This document shows, in pieces, positions 7,310 through 14,598 of a DNA stretch of 44,967 nt. Below the pieces are notes generated by a model. It searched no databases, was not told the origin of the DNA, and worked only from the letters and a program-made list of their open reading frames with translations. Where the stretch lies: IMG/VR virus record IMGVR_UViG_3300040801_002478, positions 1 through 44,967 of that record; one strand, given 5' to 3'. Each line of letters starts with the position of its first letter. Within the stretch, counting starts at the first letter, position 1. This stretch comes from a virus. The position numbers and the translations under genes are program-made.

Positions 7310-7353
7310 AAACCGGATAAAACTATGCAGGCACCCCTAAGCCGGTATAACAT
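7298..7353. promoter_or_regulatory. Tandem ACCGGATA operators and promoter candidate
   Basis: Two direct repeats AAACCGGATA (about 7299-7308 and 7310-7319) and a third site in inverted orientation (gccggtataac, 7341-7351). TATAAC at 7346-7351 is a -10 candidate for the genes starting at 7407; no good -35 is present. The sites match those of the immunity region. Confidence 0.5.
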
Positions 7354-7406
7354 GCCCGACAGGCAGTAAATACCGACAACCAACAAGAACCAGGAGTGCC
7401 GAGAAT

Positions 7407-7718
7407 ATGCCCGCCACGCCCAACGCAGCGATCCTCCCGGACACCGCTACGCGCGACGAGCAGCGCCAAGTAGACACCACCATCGTCGCGGAACTCGTCG
7501 CCATGTTCCCCGGCAGCACCAGCCGCGAACTCGCGGAATTCAGCGGCCGCGACCGCTGGCAGATCGCCCGACGCCTCCCCGAGGCCGCCCGGCTCAAGAA
7601 ATCCCGCGCCGTGTACAAGGGCCGGCCCCGCGCCTGCCAGGTCACCGGCCGCATGGCCCTCACCTGGTGGCCGCGCCCGGTACCGACCGCCGTCGCAGAC
7701 CTCCCGACCGCCGCATGA
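7407..7718 (+). CDS. Small winged-helix DNA-binding protein
   Basis: A 103-aa protein with a probable winged helix at 30-80: TIVAELVAMFPGSTSRELAE, then RDRWQIARRLPEAA. Aggag lies about 10 nt before the ATG. The stop overlaps the RuvC-like gene (ATGA). Such proteins often regulate or assist phage replication, but its exact role is unknown. Confidence 0.65.
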   Translation: MPATPNAAILPDTATRDEQRQVDTTIVAELVAMFPGSTSRELAEFSGRDRWQIARRLPEAARLKKSRAVYKGRPRACQVTGRMALTWWPRPVPTAVADLPTAA

Positions 7719-8167
7719 CCCGCACCATCGGCATCGACCCCGGCCTCACCGGGGCATTCGCGCTCATCGAGGACAACCTCCTCCTCGAAGTCGAGGACAT
7801 GCCCACGACGGCAACCAGGCGCGGCGGCAAGCAGCTCAACATTCCCGAGGTCGCCTCAATCCTCCGCGAGTGGAGCGGCCGCGGCACCACCGTCAAGCTC
7901 GAAGCCGTCCACGCCATGCCCAAGCAGGGCGTCAGCAGCACGTTCAACTTCGGCATGGGCTACGGCGCGCTGCAGGGCGTCATCCAGACCCTCGGCATCC
8001 CGATGGCCCTCGTCACCCCGCAGGCCTGGAAAAAGGCCGCCGGGCTCGTCGGCGCCGACAAGGACTACGCCCGCACCCTCGCGCTCCAGCTTTACCCGGA
8101 CGCCGACCTCGCGCGCAAGAAGGACATCGGCCGGGCCGACGCGATTCTCATCGCCCGGTACGGCTAA
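7715..8167 (+). CDS. RuvC-like Holliday junction resolvase
   Basis: A 150-aa nuclease of the RuvC/RNase H fold. Catalytic acids are visible as D8 in IGIDPGLTGAFA, E63 in VKLEAVHAMP, and the terminal pair D137/D142 in KDIGRADAILIARYG. The FNFGMGYGALQGVI segment and TPQAWKKAAGL are typical of the phage family. It should cut four-way junctions from replication and Bet/Exo recombination, debranching DNA before packaging. ATG 7715 overlaps the previous stop; the open frame extends upstream without a ribosome site. Confidence 0.88.
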   Translation: MTRTIGIDPGLTGAFALIEDNLLLEVEDMPTTATRRGGKQLNIPEVASILREWSGRGTTVKLEAVHAMPKQGVSSTFNFGMGYGALQGVIQTLGIPMALVTPQAWKKAAGLVGADKDYARTLALQLYPDADLARKKDIGRADAILIARYG

Positions 8168-8187
8168 CGTGAGCGGTCGGGAACGGG

Positions 8188-8556
8188 ATGGCGGCCACCT
8201 ATAAACTCATCGCCATCATCGGCAAGGAGAACCTCACCCGGCTCCAGCGCGCCCTGGGCCCCCGCAACGTGTACGTCCCGAACCTGGCGCAGCGCAGCCA
8301 CCCCATCGCCAACGCCATCGGCTACGCCGCCATGCAGGCGCTCTGCCACCACCACGGCGGCGAGACCGTCTGGATCGGCAGCGGCTACGCCAACGCAGAG
8401 CGCAATCAGGAAATTTCCCGAATGCACCGGGAGGGAGTGCCCGCTCAGACTATCGCCGAGCATTACCAAATCACGGAGCGATACGTCCGGGCCATCGCCA
8501 GCGCGGAAGGCGATGACGGAGACCACCGCGCCAGCGAAAAGGAGAGCCACCAGTGA
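8188..8556 (+). CDS. Mor-like transcription activator
   Basis: A 122-aa protein resembling the Mor/C activator family of Mu-like phages. The N-terminal part contains GPRNVYVPNLAQRSHPIANA and a Gly-rich turn; the C-terminal helix-turn-helix is AERNQEISRMHREGVPAQTI followed by ITERYVRAIAS. Mor proteins dimerise and activate middle or late promoters that lack a good -35. Its position just before the lysis and structural genes fits a late-gene switch. Its stop overlaps the next gene by 4 bp. A GGAAATTTCCCGAAT motif (about 8409-8423) lies inside the gene. Confidence 0.72.
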   Translation: MAATYKLIAIIGKENLTRLQRALGPRNVYVPNLAQRSHPIANAIGYAAMQALCHHHGGETVWIGSGYANAERNQEISRMHREGVPAQTIAEHYQITERYVRAIASAEGDDGDHRASEKESHQ

Positions 8557-8906
8557 CCCCCGACAACCTGACCGTCATCCTCACCGCATCAGCACTAGGC
8601 CTAGTTCAGCTATTCCTGGGGATGCTCGCGAAGAACACCCTGCACACCCTCACCAACTCCATCGACGACCTACGCGGCGCCGACAAGACCCTGGGCAGCC
8701 GCATCGAGCAGCAGCACCAGAAACTCAGCCAGCAAATCACCGACGTCAAAGTCGATATGGCCAGGCAGTACGTCACCCGGGAGGAGATATCCCAGGGCAA
8801 CCGCGACCTCCGCACCGACATCAACAACCTGCGCGCGGAAATCCTCGCCGAAATCAGACTCACCAGGGCACTCGTCAACGAAAAGCCGAAGGACGACCAG
8901 AAGTGA
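8553..8906 (+). CDS. Small membrane/coiled-coil protein of the lysis cassette
   Basis: A 117-aa protein with one N-terminal membrane segment (about 5-26, VILTASALGLVQLFLGML) and a long coiled coil (about 35-105). GTG 8553 was chosen for the ATGA-like overlap and GGAG 8 nt upstream. The architecture (TM then coiled coil, next to endolysin and holin) suits an inner-membrane spanin or lysis accessory. No nested outer-membrane spanin with a lipobox was recognised, so the role is inferred. Confidence 0.6.
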   Translation: MTPDNLTVILTASALGLVQLFLGMLAKNTLHTLTNSIDDLRGADKTLGSRIEQQHQKLSQQITDVKVDMARQYVTREEISQGNRDLRTDINNLRAEILAEIRLTRALVNEKPKDDQK

Positions 8907-9514
8907 GAGGCGGCCCCGGACTCACCTACGAGCGCCTCAAGGCCGCCGTCGAGGCGCAGGGCTACGCCTTTTTCGACCACGGAGACTACAACCTCAACCT
9001 CATCGGCATCCGCACCGACGATGACCGCAGCGAGCTATTCAACGACTGGCTCGCCATCGCCTACCGGCAGAGCGACGCGCCCTGCCTCTGGCTTTTCAGC
9101 ATGAGCACGGACCCCGGCACCTTCTGGCGCGAGCACCCCATGAACGTCAAAGGCACCGCGATCCTCAAGCCAGGGCAATACCGCGGCGCCTGGCAACTCG
9201 GCAAGCACAAGGGCGAATACGAGGCCCTCGTCCAGCGCGGCGCCATGACCGTGTGGCGCGACAACGACCGCAACCACACCCTCAACCAGGGCCCCGAGGA
9301 CACCGGGCTCCACGGCATCAACCTCCACCGGGCAGGGCGCCTCACCGACGTCGACAGCCCGGTCGGGAAGTGGAGCGCCGGCTGCCAGGTCATGCCGCAA
9401 GCCGAGGAGTTCGACCTCGTTATGTGCCTCGTCCGACGCGCCGCCGCACGCTACGGCCAGACCTTCACCTACACGCTGCTCACCGAGGCGCAAGCCTTCG
9501 AGGCCCGCTCATGA
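8903..9514 (+). CDS. L,D-transpeptidase-fold protein, candidate endolysin
   Basis: A 203-aa protein. The C-terminal half carries the YkuD-like signature: histidines in GLHGINLHRAG (H137, H142), then W157-S-A-G-C161 (KWSAGCQVMPQ). Such enzymes use the Cys to act on peptidoglycan peptides. Placed between a coiled-coil membrane protein and a holin, it is the best endolysin candidate here; no other muralytic domain is visible. No signal peptide, so release would depend on the holin. GTG 8903 overlaps the upstream stop. Substrate specificity cannot be read from the sequence. Confidence 0.72.
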   Translation: MRGGPGLTYERLKAAVEAQGYAFFDHGDYNLNLIGIRTDDDRSELFNDWLAIAYRQSDAPCLWLFSMSTDPGTFWREHPMNVKGTAILKPGQYRGAWQLGKHKGEYEALVQRGAMTVWRDNDRNHTLNQGPEDTGLHGINLHRAGRLTDVDSPVGKWSAGCQVMPQAEEFDLVMCLVRRAAARYGQTFTYTLLTEAQAFEARS

Positions 9515-10032
9515 GTTTCGACTGGAAGCGCACCCTCGCCACCGTCGCACCAGCCCTCGCCACGGCCCTGGGCGGCCCGATGGCCGGCGTCGCCGTGCGC
9601 ATCGCCGCCGAGAAGCTCGGCATGGACCCGAACGCCACGAGCGAAAGCGACCTCGCCACGGCCGTCGCCAGCGGCGACCCGAGCATCCTCCTCAAGCTCC
9701 GGGAGGCCGAAGCCGACCTCAAGATCGAGATGCGCCGCCTCGACATCGACCTCCAGCGCATCAACGTGGACGACCGCAAAAGCGCCCGCGACCTCGCCGC
9801 CATCAAGGGCCTCGCGCCGCAGATGATCCTCGGCACCGTGTACACCGGCGGCTTCATCTGGCTCCTGGTCTCGCTGTTCACCGGCGACGTCACCATCGAG
9901 CCCGAGCAGAAGGAAATCGCCAACGTCCTCCTGGGCATCCTCGGCGCCGGCCAGGCGCAAGTGCTCAATTTCTTCTTCGGCAGCAGCACCGGCAGCAAGC
10001 AGAAGGACGCCGCCGCAGCCCTCGCCAAATAA
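9511..10032 (+). CDS. Holin (3TM family-like)
   Basis: A 173-aa protein with a hydrophobic Ala/Gly N-terminus (about 10-40), a charged helical middle (ILLKLREAEADLKIEMRRLD) and two C-terminal hydrophobic segments (about 107-126, VYTGGFIWLLVSLF; about 137-158, IANVLLGILGAGQAQVLNFF). It matches the '3TM holin' pattern found in many Proteobacteria phages. It should permeabilise the inner membrane at lysis and release the adjacent endolysin candidate. ATGA overlap with the upstream gene. Confidence 0.75.
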   Translation: MSFDWKRTLATVAPALATALGGPMAGVAVRIAAEKLGMDPNATSESDLATAVASGDPSILLKLREAEADLKIEMRRLDIDLQRINVDDRKSARDLAAIKGLAPQMILGTVYTGGFIWLLVSLFTGDVTIEPEQKEIANVLLGILGAGQAQVLNFFFGSSTGSKQKDAAAALAK

Positions 10033-10043
10033 CAGGAGCCCCC

Positions 10044-11030
10044 ATGAGCGAAGAACCGACCAGCGGCTGGCGCAACCGCATCATCGGCAGCGGCGTCGAA
10101 GATCCCGCGCAGCTCCTCGCCAACCCCTTCAACTTTCGCTACCACCCCGAGCACCAGCAAAAGGCCCTCGCGGGCGTGCTGGAGGAGATCGGCTGGATTC
10201 AAGAAGTCGTCGTCAACCAGCGCACCGGCCACCTCATCGACGGCCACCTCCGCGTCACCCTGGCAATGCGCGACGGCGAAAACATACCCGTCAAATACGT
10301 GGACCTCAGCGAGCACGAGGAAAAGATCGCCCTCGCCAGCATGGACCCCATCAGCGCCCTCGCCACGCAGGACCAGGGCATCCTCGACGACCTCGTCGAG
10401 CAGATCGGCGCCGTCTGGATCGAAGGCGACAGCCGCAACGCCAAGGAACTCGCGCCGGGCGAATACGACCTCCTGTTCAGTTGCCCGCCCTACGCCGACC
10501 TGGAGGTCTACAGCGACAACCCGGCCGACATCAGCACCCTCGGCTACGACGAATTCCTCGCGGCCTACCGGGAAATCATCGCCAACTCCTGCGCGCTGCT
10601 GAAGGACGACCGCTTCGCCGTTTTCGTCGTCGGCGAGGTCCGGACCCCGAAAGGCGGCTACCACGGCTTCGTGCAGGACACGATCAAAGCGTTCGAGGAC
10701 GCCGGGCTCACGTACTACAACGAATGCGTGCTGCTCACGAACATCGCCGCCAACGCCATGCGCGCCGCCGGGGCCTTCACCAACAGCCGCAAGCTCACCA
10801 AGGGCCACCAGAACGCCCTCGTTTTCGCCAAGGGCAGCCCCAGGCTCCACGACATCAAGGGCATGAGCCGAGCCATCAGCAGCCACTTCGGCGACCACCG
10901 CGAAGTGTTCCGGGCCTTCGAAAACGTCATGGTTTTCGTCAAAGGCGACCCGAAGAAGGCGACCGAGGCAGCAGGGGACGCGGCCAGCATCGACCTCGAC
11001 GGCCTCGCCCTAAGCGCGCTGGACGAATAA
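10044..11030 (+). CDS. ParB-like domain fused to methyltransferase-like domain
   Basis: A 328-aa protein. Residues about 20-110 form a ParB/Srx-like domain (QQKALAGVLEEIGWIQEVVV, LIDGHLRVTLAM). About 130-300 resembles phage DNA methylases, with motif IV as SCPPY in YDLLFSCPPYADLEVYSD, then GYHGFVQDTIKAFEDAGL and a final GHQNALVFAKGSP. A clear FxGxG AdoMet-binding motif I was not seen at the expected C-terminal place, so activity is uncertain. Fusions of this kind are common directly upstream of phage terminase genes, as here. It may modify phage DNA at packaging. Ribosome site caggag before the ATG. Confidence 0.75.
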   Translation: MSEEPTSGWRNRIIGSGVEDPAQLLANPFNFRYHPEHQQKALAGVLEEIGWIQEVVVNQRTGHLIDGHLRVTLAMRDGENIPVKYVDLSEHEEKIALASMDPISALATQDQGILDDLVEQIGAVWIEGDSRNAKELAPGEYDLLFSCPPYADLEVYSDNPADISTLGYDEFLAAYREIIANSCALLKDDRFAVFVVGEVRTPKGGYHGFVQDTIKAFEDAGLTYYNECVLLTNIAANAMRAAGAFTNSRKLTKGHQNALVFAKGSPRLHDIKGMSRAISSHFGDHREVFRAFENVMVFVKGDPKKATEAAGDAASIDLDGLALSALDE

Positions 11031-11040
11031 GGACTGGACG

Positions 11041-11511
11041 ATGGGCAAGCGAACCTCCAACCGGATCACCGTCGCGCAGAAGCGAGAAACCGCGCTCGCA
11101 CTGGCAATCGCCGAGGCCTCATTCAGCCAGATCGCCGCGCAGATCGGCTGCAGCAAGTCCCGAGCGCACCAACTCGTGCAGGAGGCCCTCAAGGAGATCG
11201 AGGACGGCACCAAGGAGGCCGCCGAGCTATTCCGCAGGAAAATGCTGGCGCGCAATAACAAGATGATCCAGGGCCTCATCAGCCGGGCGCAGAAGGGCGA
11301 CACCAAGGCCATCGACACCCTGCTCCGCATCCAGGACCAGAGCGCGAAGGTCATCGGCGCCTACGCCCCGGCAAAGACGGCCCTCACGGACCCGACCGGG
11401 GAGAAGGAATGGGAAGGCCGGCCAGACCCGCGCACCATGTCCAGCGAGGAGCGCCTCGCGCGGATCAGCGAACTCACGGAGCAGCTACGCGGTGACGGCG
11501 GCAAGAAATGA
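11041..11511 (+). CDS. Terminase small subunit
   Basis: A 156-aa protein with an N-terminal helix-turn-helix (EASFSQIAAQIGCSKSRAHQ), a helical oligomerisation region (ALKEIEDGTKEAAELFRRKM, GDTKAIDTLLRIQDQSAKVI) and a charged tail ending ISELTEQLRGDGGKK. It lies directly before the large subunit, overlapping it by 20 bp. The small subunit recognises the packaging site on phage DNA and regulates the motor; a pac or cos site was not identified. Confidence 0.8.
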   Translation: MGKRTSNRITVAQKRETALALAIAEASFSQIAAQIGCSKSRAHQLVQEALKEIEDGTKEAAELFRRKMLARNNKMIQGLISRAQKGDTKAIDTLLRIQDQSAKVIGAYAPAKTALTDPTGEKEWEGRPDPRTMSSEERLARISELTEQLRGDGGKK

Positions 11512-13105
11512 GATCGAAGCCGAAGTCCTGGAACTGCTGGAGGCCGAGCGACTAAGCCGCATCGCAGGGAACCTGCACGCCTACTGCCGGCACATCGAGA
11601 TACCAGGGGCGCCCCTCAACGACGACGAGGACTGCGAGGAGTTCTACCCCGAGAAGGTCAGCCCAGCCGCGCACCACGACCTCCTCAACGCCGCCCTGAT
11701 GCAACTGGCCGACCCCGACCACCGGATGCGCCGGCTCATGGTGTTCATGCCGCCGGGCAGCGCAAAGAGCACCTACGGCACCGTCACCTTCCCCACCTGG
11801 TTCATGGGCAACAACCCCAACGAACCCGTCATCTGCGCCAGCTACGGCTCAGACCTCGCAAAGAAGTTCGGGCGACGCTGCCGGCAGATCGTCAGCGGCG
11901 AAGCCTACCGGGAGCTATTCGGCGCCGGCCTCGAACCCGGCAACCGCGCCGCCGACGACTGGAGCCTCACCAACGGCGCGACCTACATGAGCGGCGGCAT
12001 CCTGTCAGGCATGACCGGCAACCGGGCCAAGCTCCTCGCCATCGACGACCCCGTCCAGGGGCGCGAGCAGGCCGACAGCCCGACGATCCGCGACAAGACC
12101 TGGGACGCCTACCAGGACGACCTCGCCACCCGACTCAAGCCCGGCGGCCTGCAACTCATCATCCAGACCCGCTGGCACGAGGACGACCTCAGCGGCCGCA
12201 TCCTCCCGGACGACTGGGACGGCGAAAGCGGCTGGATCACCAGCCAGCAAGGCGACGAATGGTTCGTCATCTGCATCGAGGCCGAGTGCACCCGGGAGGA
12301 CGACCCCCTCGGCCGCCAGATCGGCGAGTTCCTCTGGACCGAGTACAAGCCCGCCGAGGAATGGGAAAGCGAGAAGCGCAAGGGCAGCCGCCGCTGGGCC
12401 TCGCTCTACCAGCAACGGCCGCGGCCGCAGGAGGGCTCGCTCATCCAGCGCAACTGGATCAGGCGATACGAGGAGCGCCCCGCGGAATTTTCCCGAATAG
12501 TGCAAAGCTGGGATACCGCCTACAAAGACAAGGAGATAAACGACCCCTCCGTGTGCACGACCTGGGGAGAGACCCGGACGCGGCGCTATTACCTCCTCGA
12601 GGTTTTCCGGGATCGGCTCAAATACCCGGACGTCAAGCGGGCGGTCATTTCCCAGGCGATGCGATGGGAGCCCCAAGCGGTGCTCATCGAGGACAAGGCG
12701 AGCGGGCAGAGTTTGATCCAGGAACTACGAGAAGGCATCACCGTCGGCGGCAAACTCATCGTCCCGCCGGTCATCGCCGTGGACCCGAAGGGCGTCAACA
12801 AGATCGACCGCCTCGTCGCGGTCAGCAGCATCTTCGAAGCCGGCATGGTCTGGCTCCCGGAGGCCGCCGCCTGGCTCACCGACTACGAGATGGAGCTATT
12901 CGGCTTCCCACTCAGCACCCACGACGACCAGGTAGACAGCACCAGCCAATACCTCGCCTGGGCGCACAGCACGCGCGTCCGCGTTGATTACCACGCCGCC
13001 GGCGGCCGCAGGGCCGGCCTGGAGGAGGAAACCAGCCACCGCAGGGAATCCGAGGAATACGACCTCGGCCTCGGCAGCGGCGACAACTTCGGAGGATTCA
13101 TGTGA
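11492..13105 (+). CDS. Terminase large subunit
   Basis: A 537-aa packaging motor. The ATPase domain has Walker A at 89-94 (FMPPGSAKST), Walker B at 181-186 (LLAIDD) and the TRWHEDDL segment. The C-terminal nuclease domain has acidic residues in VQSWDTAYKD (about 340), VLIEDKASGQSL and STHDDQVDSTSQYLAW. This is the family annotated as phage terminase large subunit (TIGR01630-like). Start GTG 11492, with a ribosome site inside the small-subunit gene. Length is normal, so no intein interrupts it. A GGAATTTTCCCGAAT motif lies inside the gene at 12483-12497. Confidence 0.93.
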   Translation: MTAARNEIEAEVLELLEAERLSRIAGNLHAYCRHIEIPGAPLNDDEDCEEFYPEKVSPAAHHDLLNAALMQLADPDHRMRRLMVFMPPGSAKSTYGTVTFPTWFMGNNPNEPVICASYGSDLAKKFGRRCRQIVSGEAYRELFGAGLEPGNRAADDWSLTNGATYMSGGILSGMTGNRAKLLAIDDPVQGREQADSPTIRDKTWDAYQDDLATRLKPGGLQLIIQTRWHEDDLSGRILPDDWDGESGWITSQQGDEWFVICIEAECTREDDPLGRQIGEFLWTEYKPAEEWESEKRKGSRRWASLYQQRPRPQEGSLIQRNWIRRYEERPAEFSRIVQSWDTAYKDKEINDPSVCTTWGETRTRRYYLLEVFRDRLKYPDVKRAVISQAMRWEPQAVLIEDKASGQSLIQELREGITVGGKLIVPPVIAVDPKGVNKIDRLVAVSSIFEAGMVWLPEAAAWLTDYEMELFGFPLSTHDDQVDSTSQYLAWAHSTRVRVDYHAAGGRRAGLEEETSHRRESEEYDLGLGSGDNFGGFM

Positions 13106-14598
13106 TGGCCGACAAGCCAGAACTGCAAGAACTCGCCAAGGCCGACCACGGCCTCGCGCTCACCCAAGCCTACACCGGCATCCTGGTCGAGAACCCGGAC
13201 ACCGTGCTCGTGCGCCGCGGCCGGGACTACACCGTCTACGACGAACTCCTCCGCGACGACCAGGTCATCAGCACGTTCCAGCAACGCCGCACCGGCGTCA
13301 CCAGCGCAAGCTGGACCGTCGAGCCCTACAGCGACAGCGCGCAGGACAAGCGCGCCGCGGACTTCCTGCGCGAGCAGCTCGACCACATCCGCTGGGATGA
13401 CGTCACCGACAAGATGCTCTACGGGATTTTCTACGGCTTCGGCGTCGCCGAGGCCATGTACCGCATGGAAGGCGGGCTCGTCGGGCTCGACGCCATCAAG
13501 GTCCGCGACCGCAGCCGGTTCAAGTTCAACCAGGACCACGAGCTCCACCTCATCGACACCCTGCACCCGCAGGGCGTCAAGATGCCCGAGCGCAAGTTCT
13601 GGACCTACACGGCCGGCGGCAACCACCACGACAACCCCTACGGGCAGGGCCTCGCGCACGCGCTGTACTGGCCGGTTTTCTTCAAGCGCAGCGACATCAA
13701 GTTCTGGCTGATCTTCCTCGAAAAGTTCGGCATGCCCACCACCGTCATGCGCCTCCCGGACGGGCAGATCGACGACCCCGGGCAACTCGCCAAAGCCAAG
13801 AGGGCCCTCGCCGCCATCCAGAGCGACAGCGGCGCCGTTATACCGGAAAGCATGACCTGGGAACTCATCGAGGCGGCGCGCAGCGGCACGGCCGACTACG
13901 ACGGCCTCTGCGAGCGCATGGACAAGGCCATCAGCAAAGTCGTCCTCAGCCAGACCATGACCACGGACGACGGCAGCAGCCTCAGCCAGGCACAGGTGCA
14001 CGAGAGCGTCAGCGAAGCCGTCATCGACGCCGACGCCGACCTCATCAACGAATCATTCCGACGCCAGGTCGCCACCTGGCTCACCGAGTGGAACTTCCCG
14101 AACGCCAACACCCCGCGCATCCTCCGGGAGACCGAGCCCGAGGAGGACCTCAACCAGCGGGCCGAGCGGGACGGCAAGGTCTACGCCCTCGGCTACAAGC
14201 CGACCCCGGAGTACATCGAGGAGACCTACGGCGCCGGCTGGGTACCGCGCAGCGAGCCCGCCCCGGTTGACGGCCAAGCCCTCACCAACGGCACCGGCGC
14301 CCTGCCGGCCGAGTTCGCCGAGGTCACAAGCCTCCTGCAGCGACGCGCCAACCACCGCAGCGACCAGCAAATCATCGCCGACGCCGCGGCGGCCCTCGCC
14401 AGGGACTACAACGCCCTGTACGGGGACCGGGTCGAGAAGCTCATCGGCTTCCTCGAGGAGAGCGGCGACTTCGAGACCTTCCAGAAGCACCTCACCGATA
14501 TGATGGCCGAGGCCGCCGGCGAGGACGCCGTGCAGAAGGTCCAGCGCGCCACCATCGGCGCCAGGCTCATGGGAATGTTCAGAGGGCAGCCCGATTAA
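13105..14598 (+). CDS. Portal protein (Mu gp29-like, DUF935)
   Basis: A 497-aa portal. Characteristic segments are DDQVISTFQQRRTGVTSASW, GFGVAEAMYRM, a central KFWLIFLEKFGMPTTVMRLP, and a C-terminal region with TPEYIEETYGAGWVPRSEP. DUF935 portals form the dodecamer at the capsid vertex through which DNA enters and leaves. ATG 13105 was chosen (GGAGG 9 nt upstream, overlapping the terminase stop). It is followed without a gap by the MuF head protein, the order found in Mu. Confidence 0.9.
   Translation: MADKPELQELAKADHGLALTQAYTGILVENPDTVLVRRGRDYTVYDELLRDDQVISTFQQRRTGVTSASWTVEPYSDSAQDKRAADFLREQLDHIRWDDVTDKMLYGIFYGFGVAEAMYRMEGGLVGLDAIKVRDRSRFKFNQDHELHLIDTLHPQGVKMPERKFWTYTAGGNHHDNPYGQGLAHALYWPVFFKRSDIKFWLIFLEKFGMPTTVMRLPDGQIDDPGQLAKAKRALAAIQSDSGAVIPESMTWELIEAARSGTADYDGLCERMDKAISKVVLSQTMTTDDGSSLSQAQVHESVSEAVIDADADLINESFRRQVATWLTEWNFPNANTPRILRETEPEEDLNQRAERDGKVYALGYKPTPEYIEETYGAGWVPRSEPAPVDGQALTNGTGALPAEFAEVTSLLQRRANHRSDQQIIADAAAALARDYNALYGDRVEKLIGFLEESGDFETFQKHLTDMMAEAAGEDAVQKVQRATIGARLMGMFRGQPD
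14582..14596 (+). promoter_or_regulatory. Ribosome site and probable ATT start of the MuF gene
   Basis: The MuF reading frame continues upstream of its first ATG (14666) with family-like sequence (IVEYFEAGVSFNLAPAEAIA). No ATG, GTG or TTG was found in frame upstream. An ATT at 14594-14596 overlaps the portal stop TAA (14596-14598) and is preceded by GAGG (14582-14585) at 8 nt. An ATT start is rare but fits both homology and spacing. CTG 14636 is a weaker alternative. Confidence 0.5.

Noticed and set aside
9480-10898. Minus-strand ORF of 472 aa opposite holin and ParB-methylase genes
   Set aside because: Val/Ala/Glu-rich with no domain, no ribosome site, and opposite well-supported genes.
12005-12676. 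Minus-strand ORF opposite the terminase nuclease region
   Set aside because: Shadow of a conserved gene; no start signal or motif.
11492-14598. Further inteins in terminase or portal
   Set aside because: Both proteins have normal family length and uninterrupted motifs.
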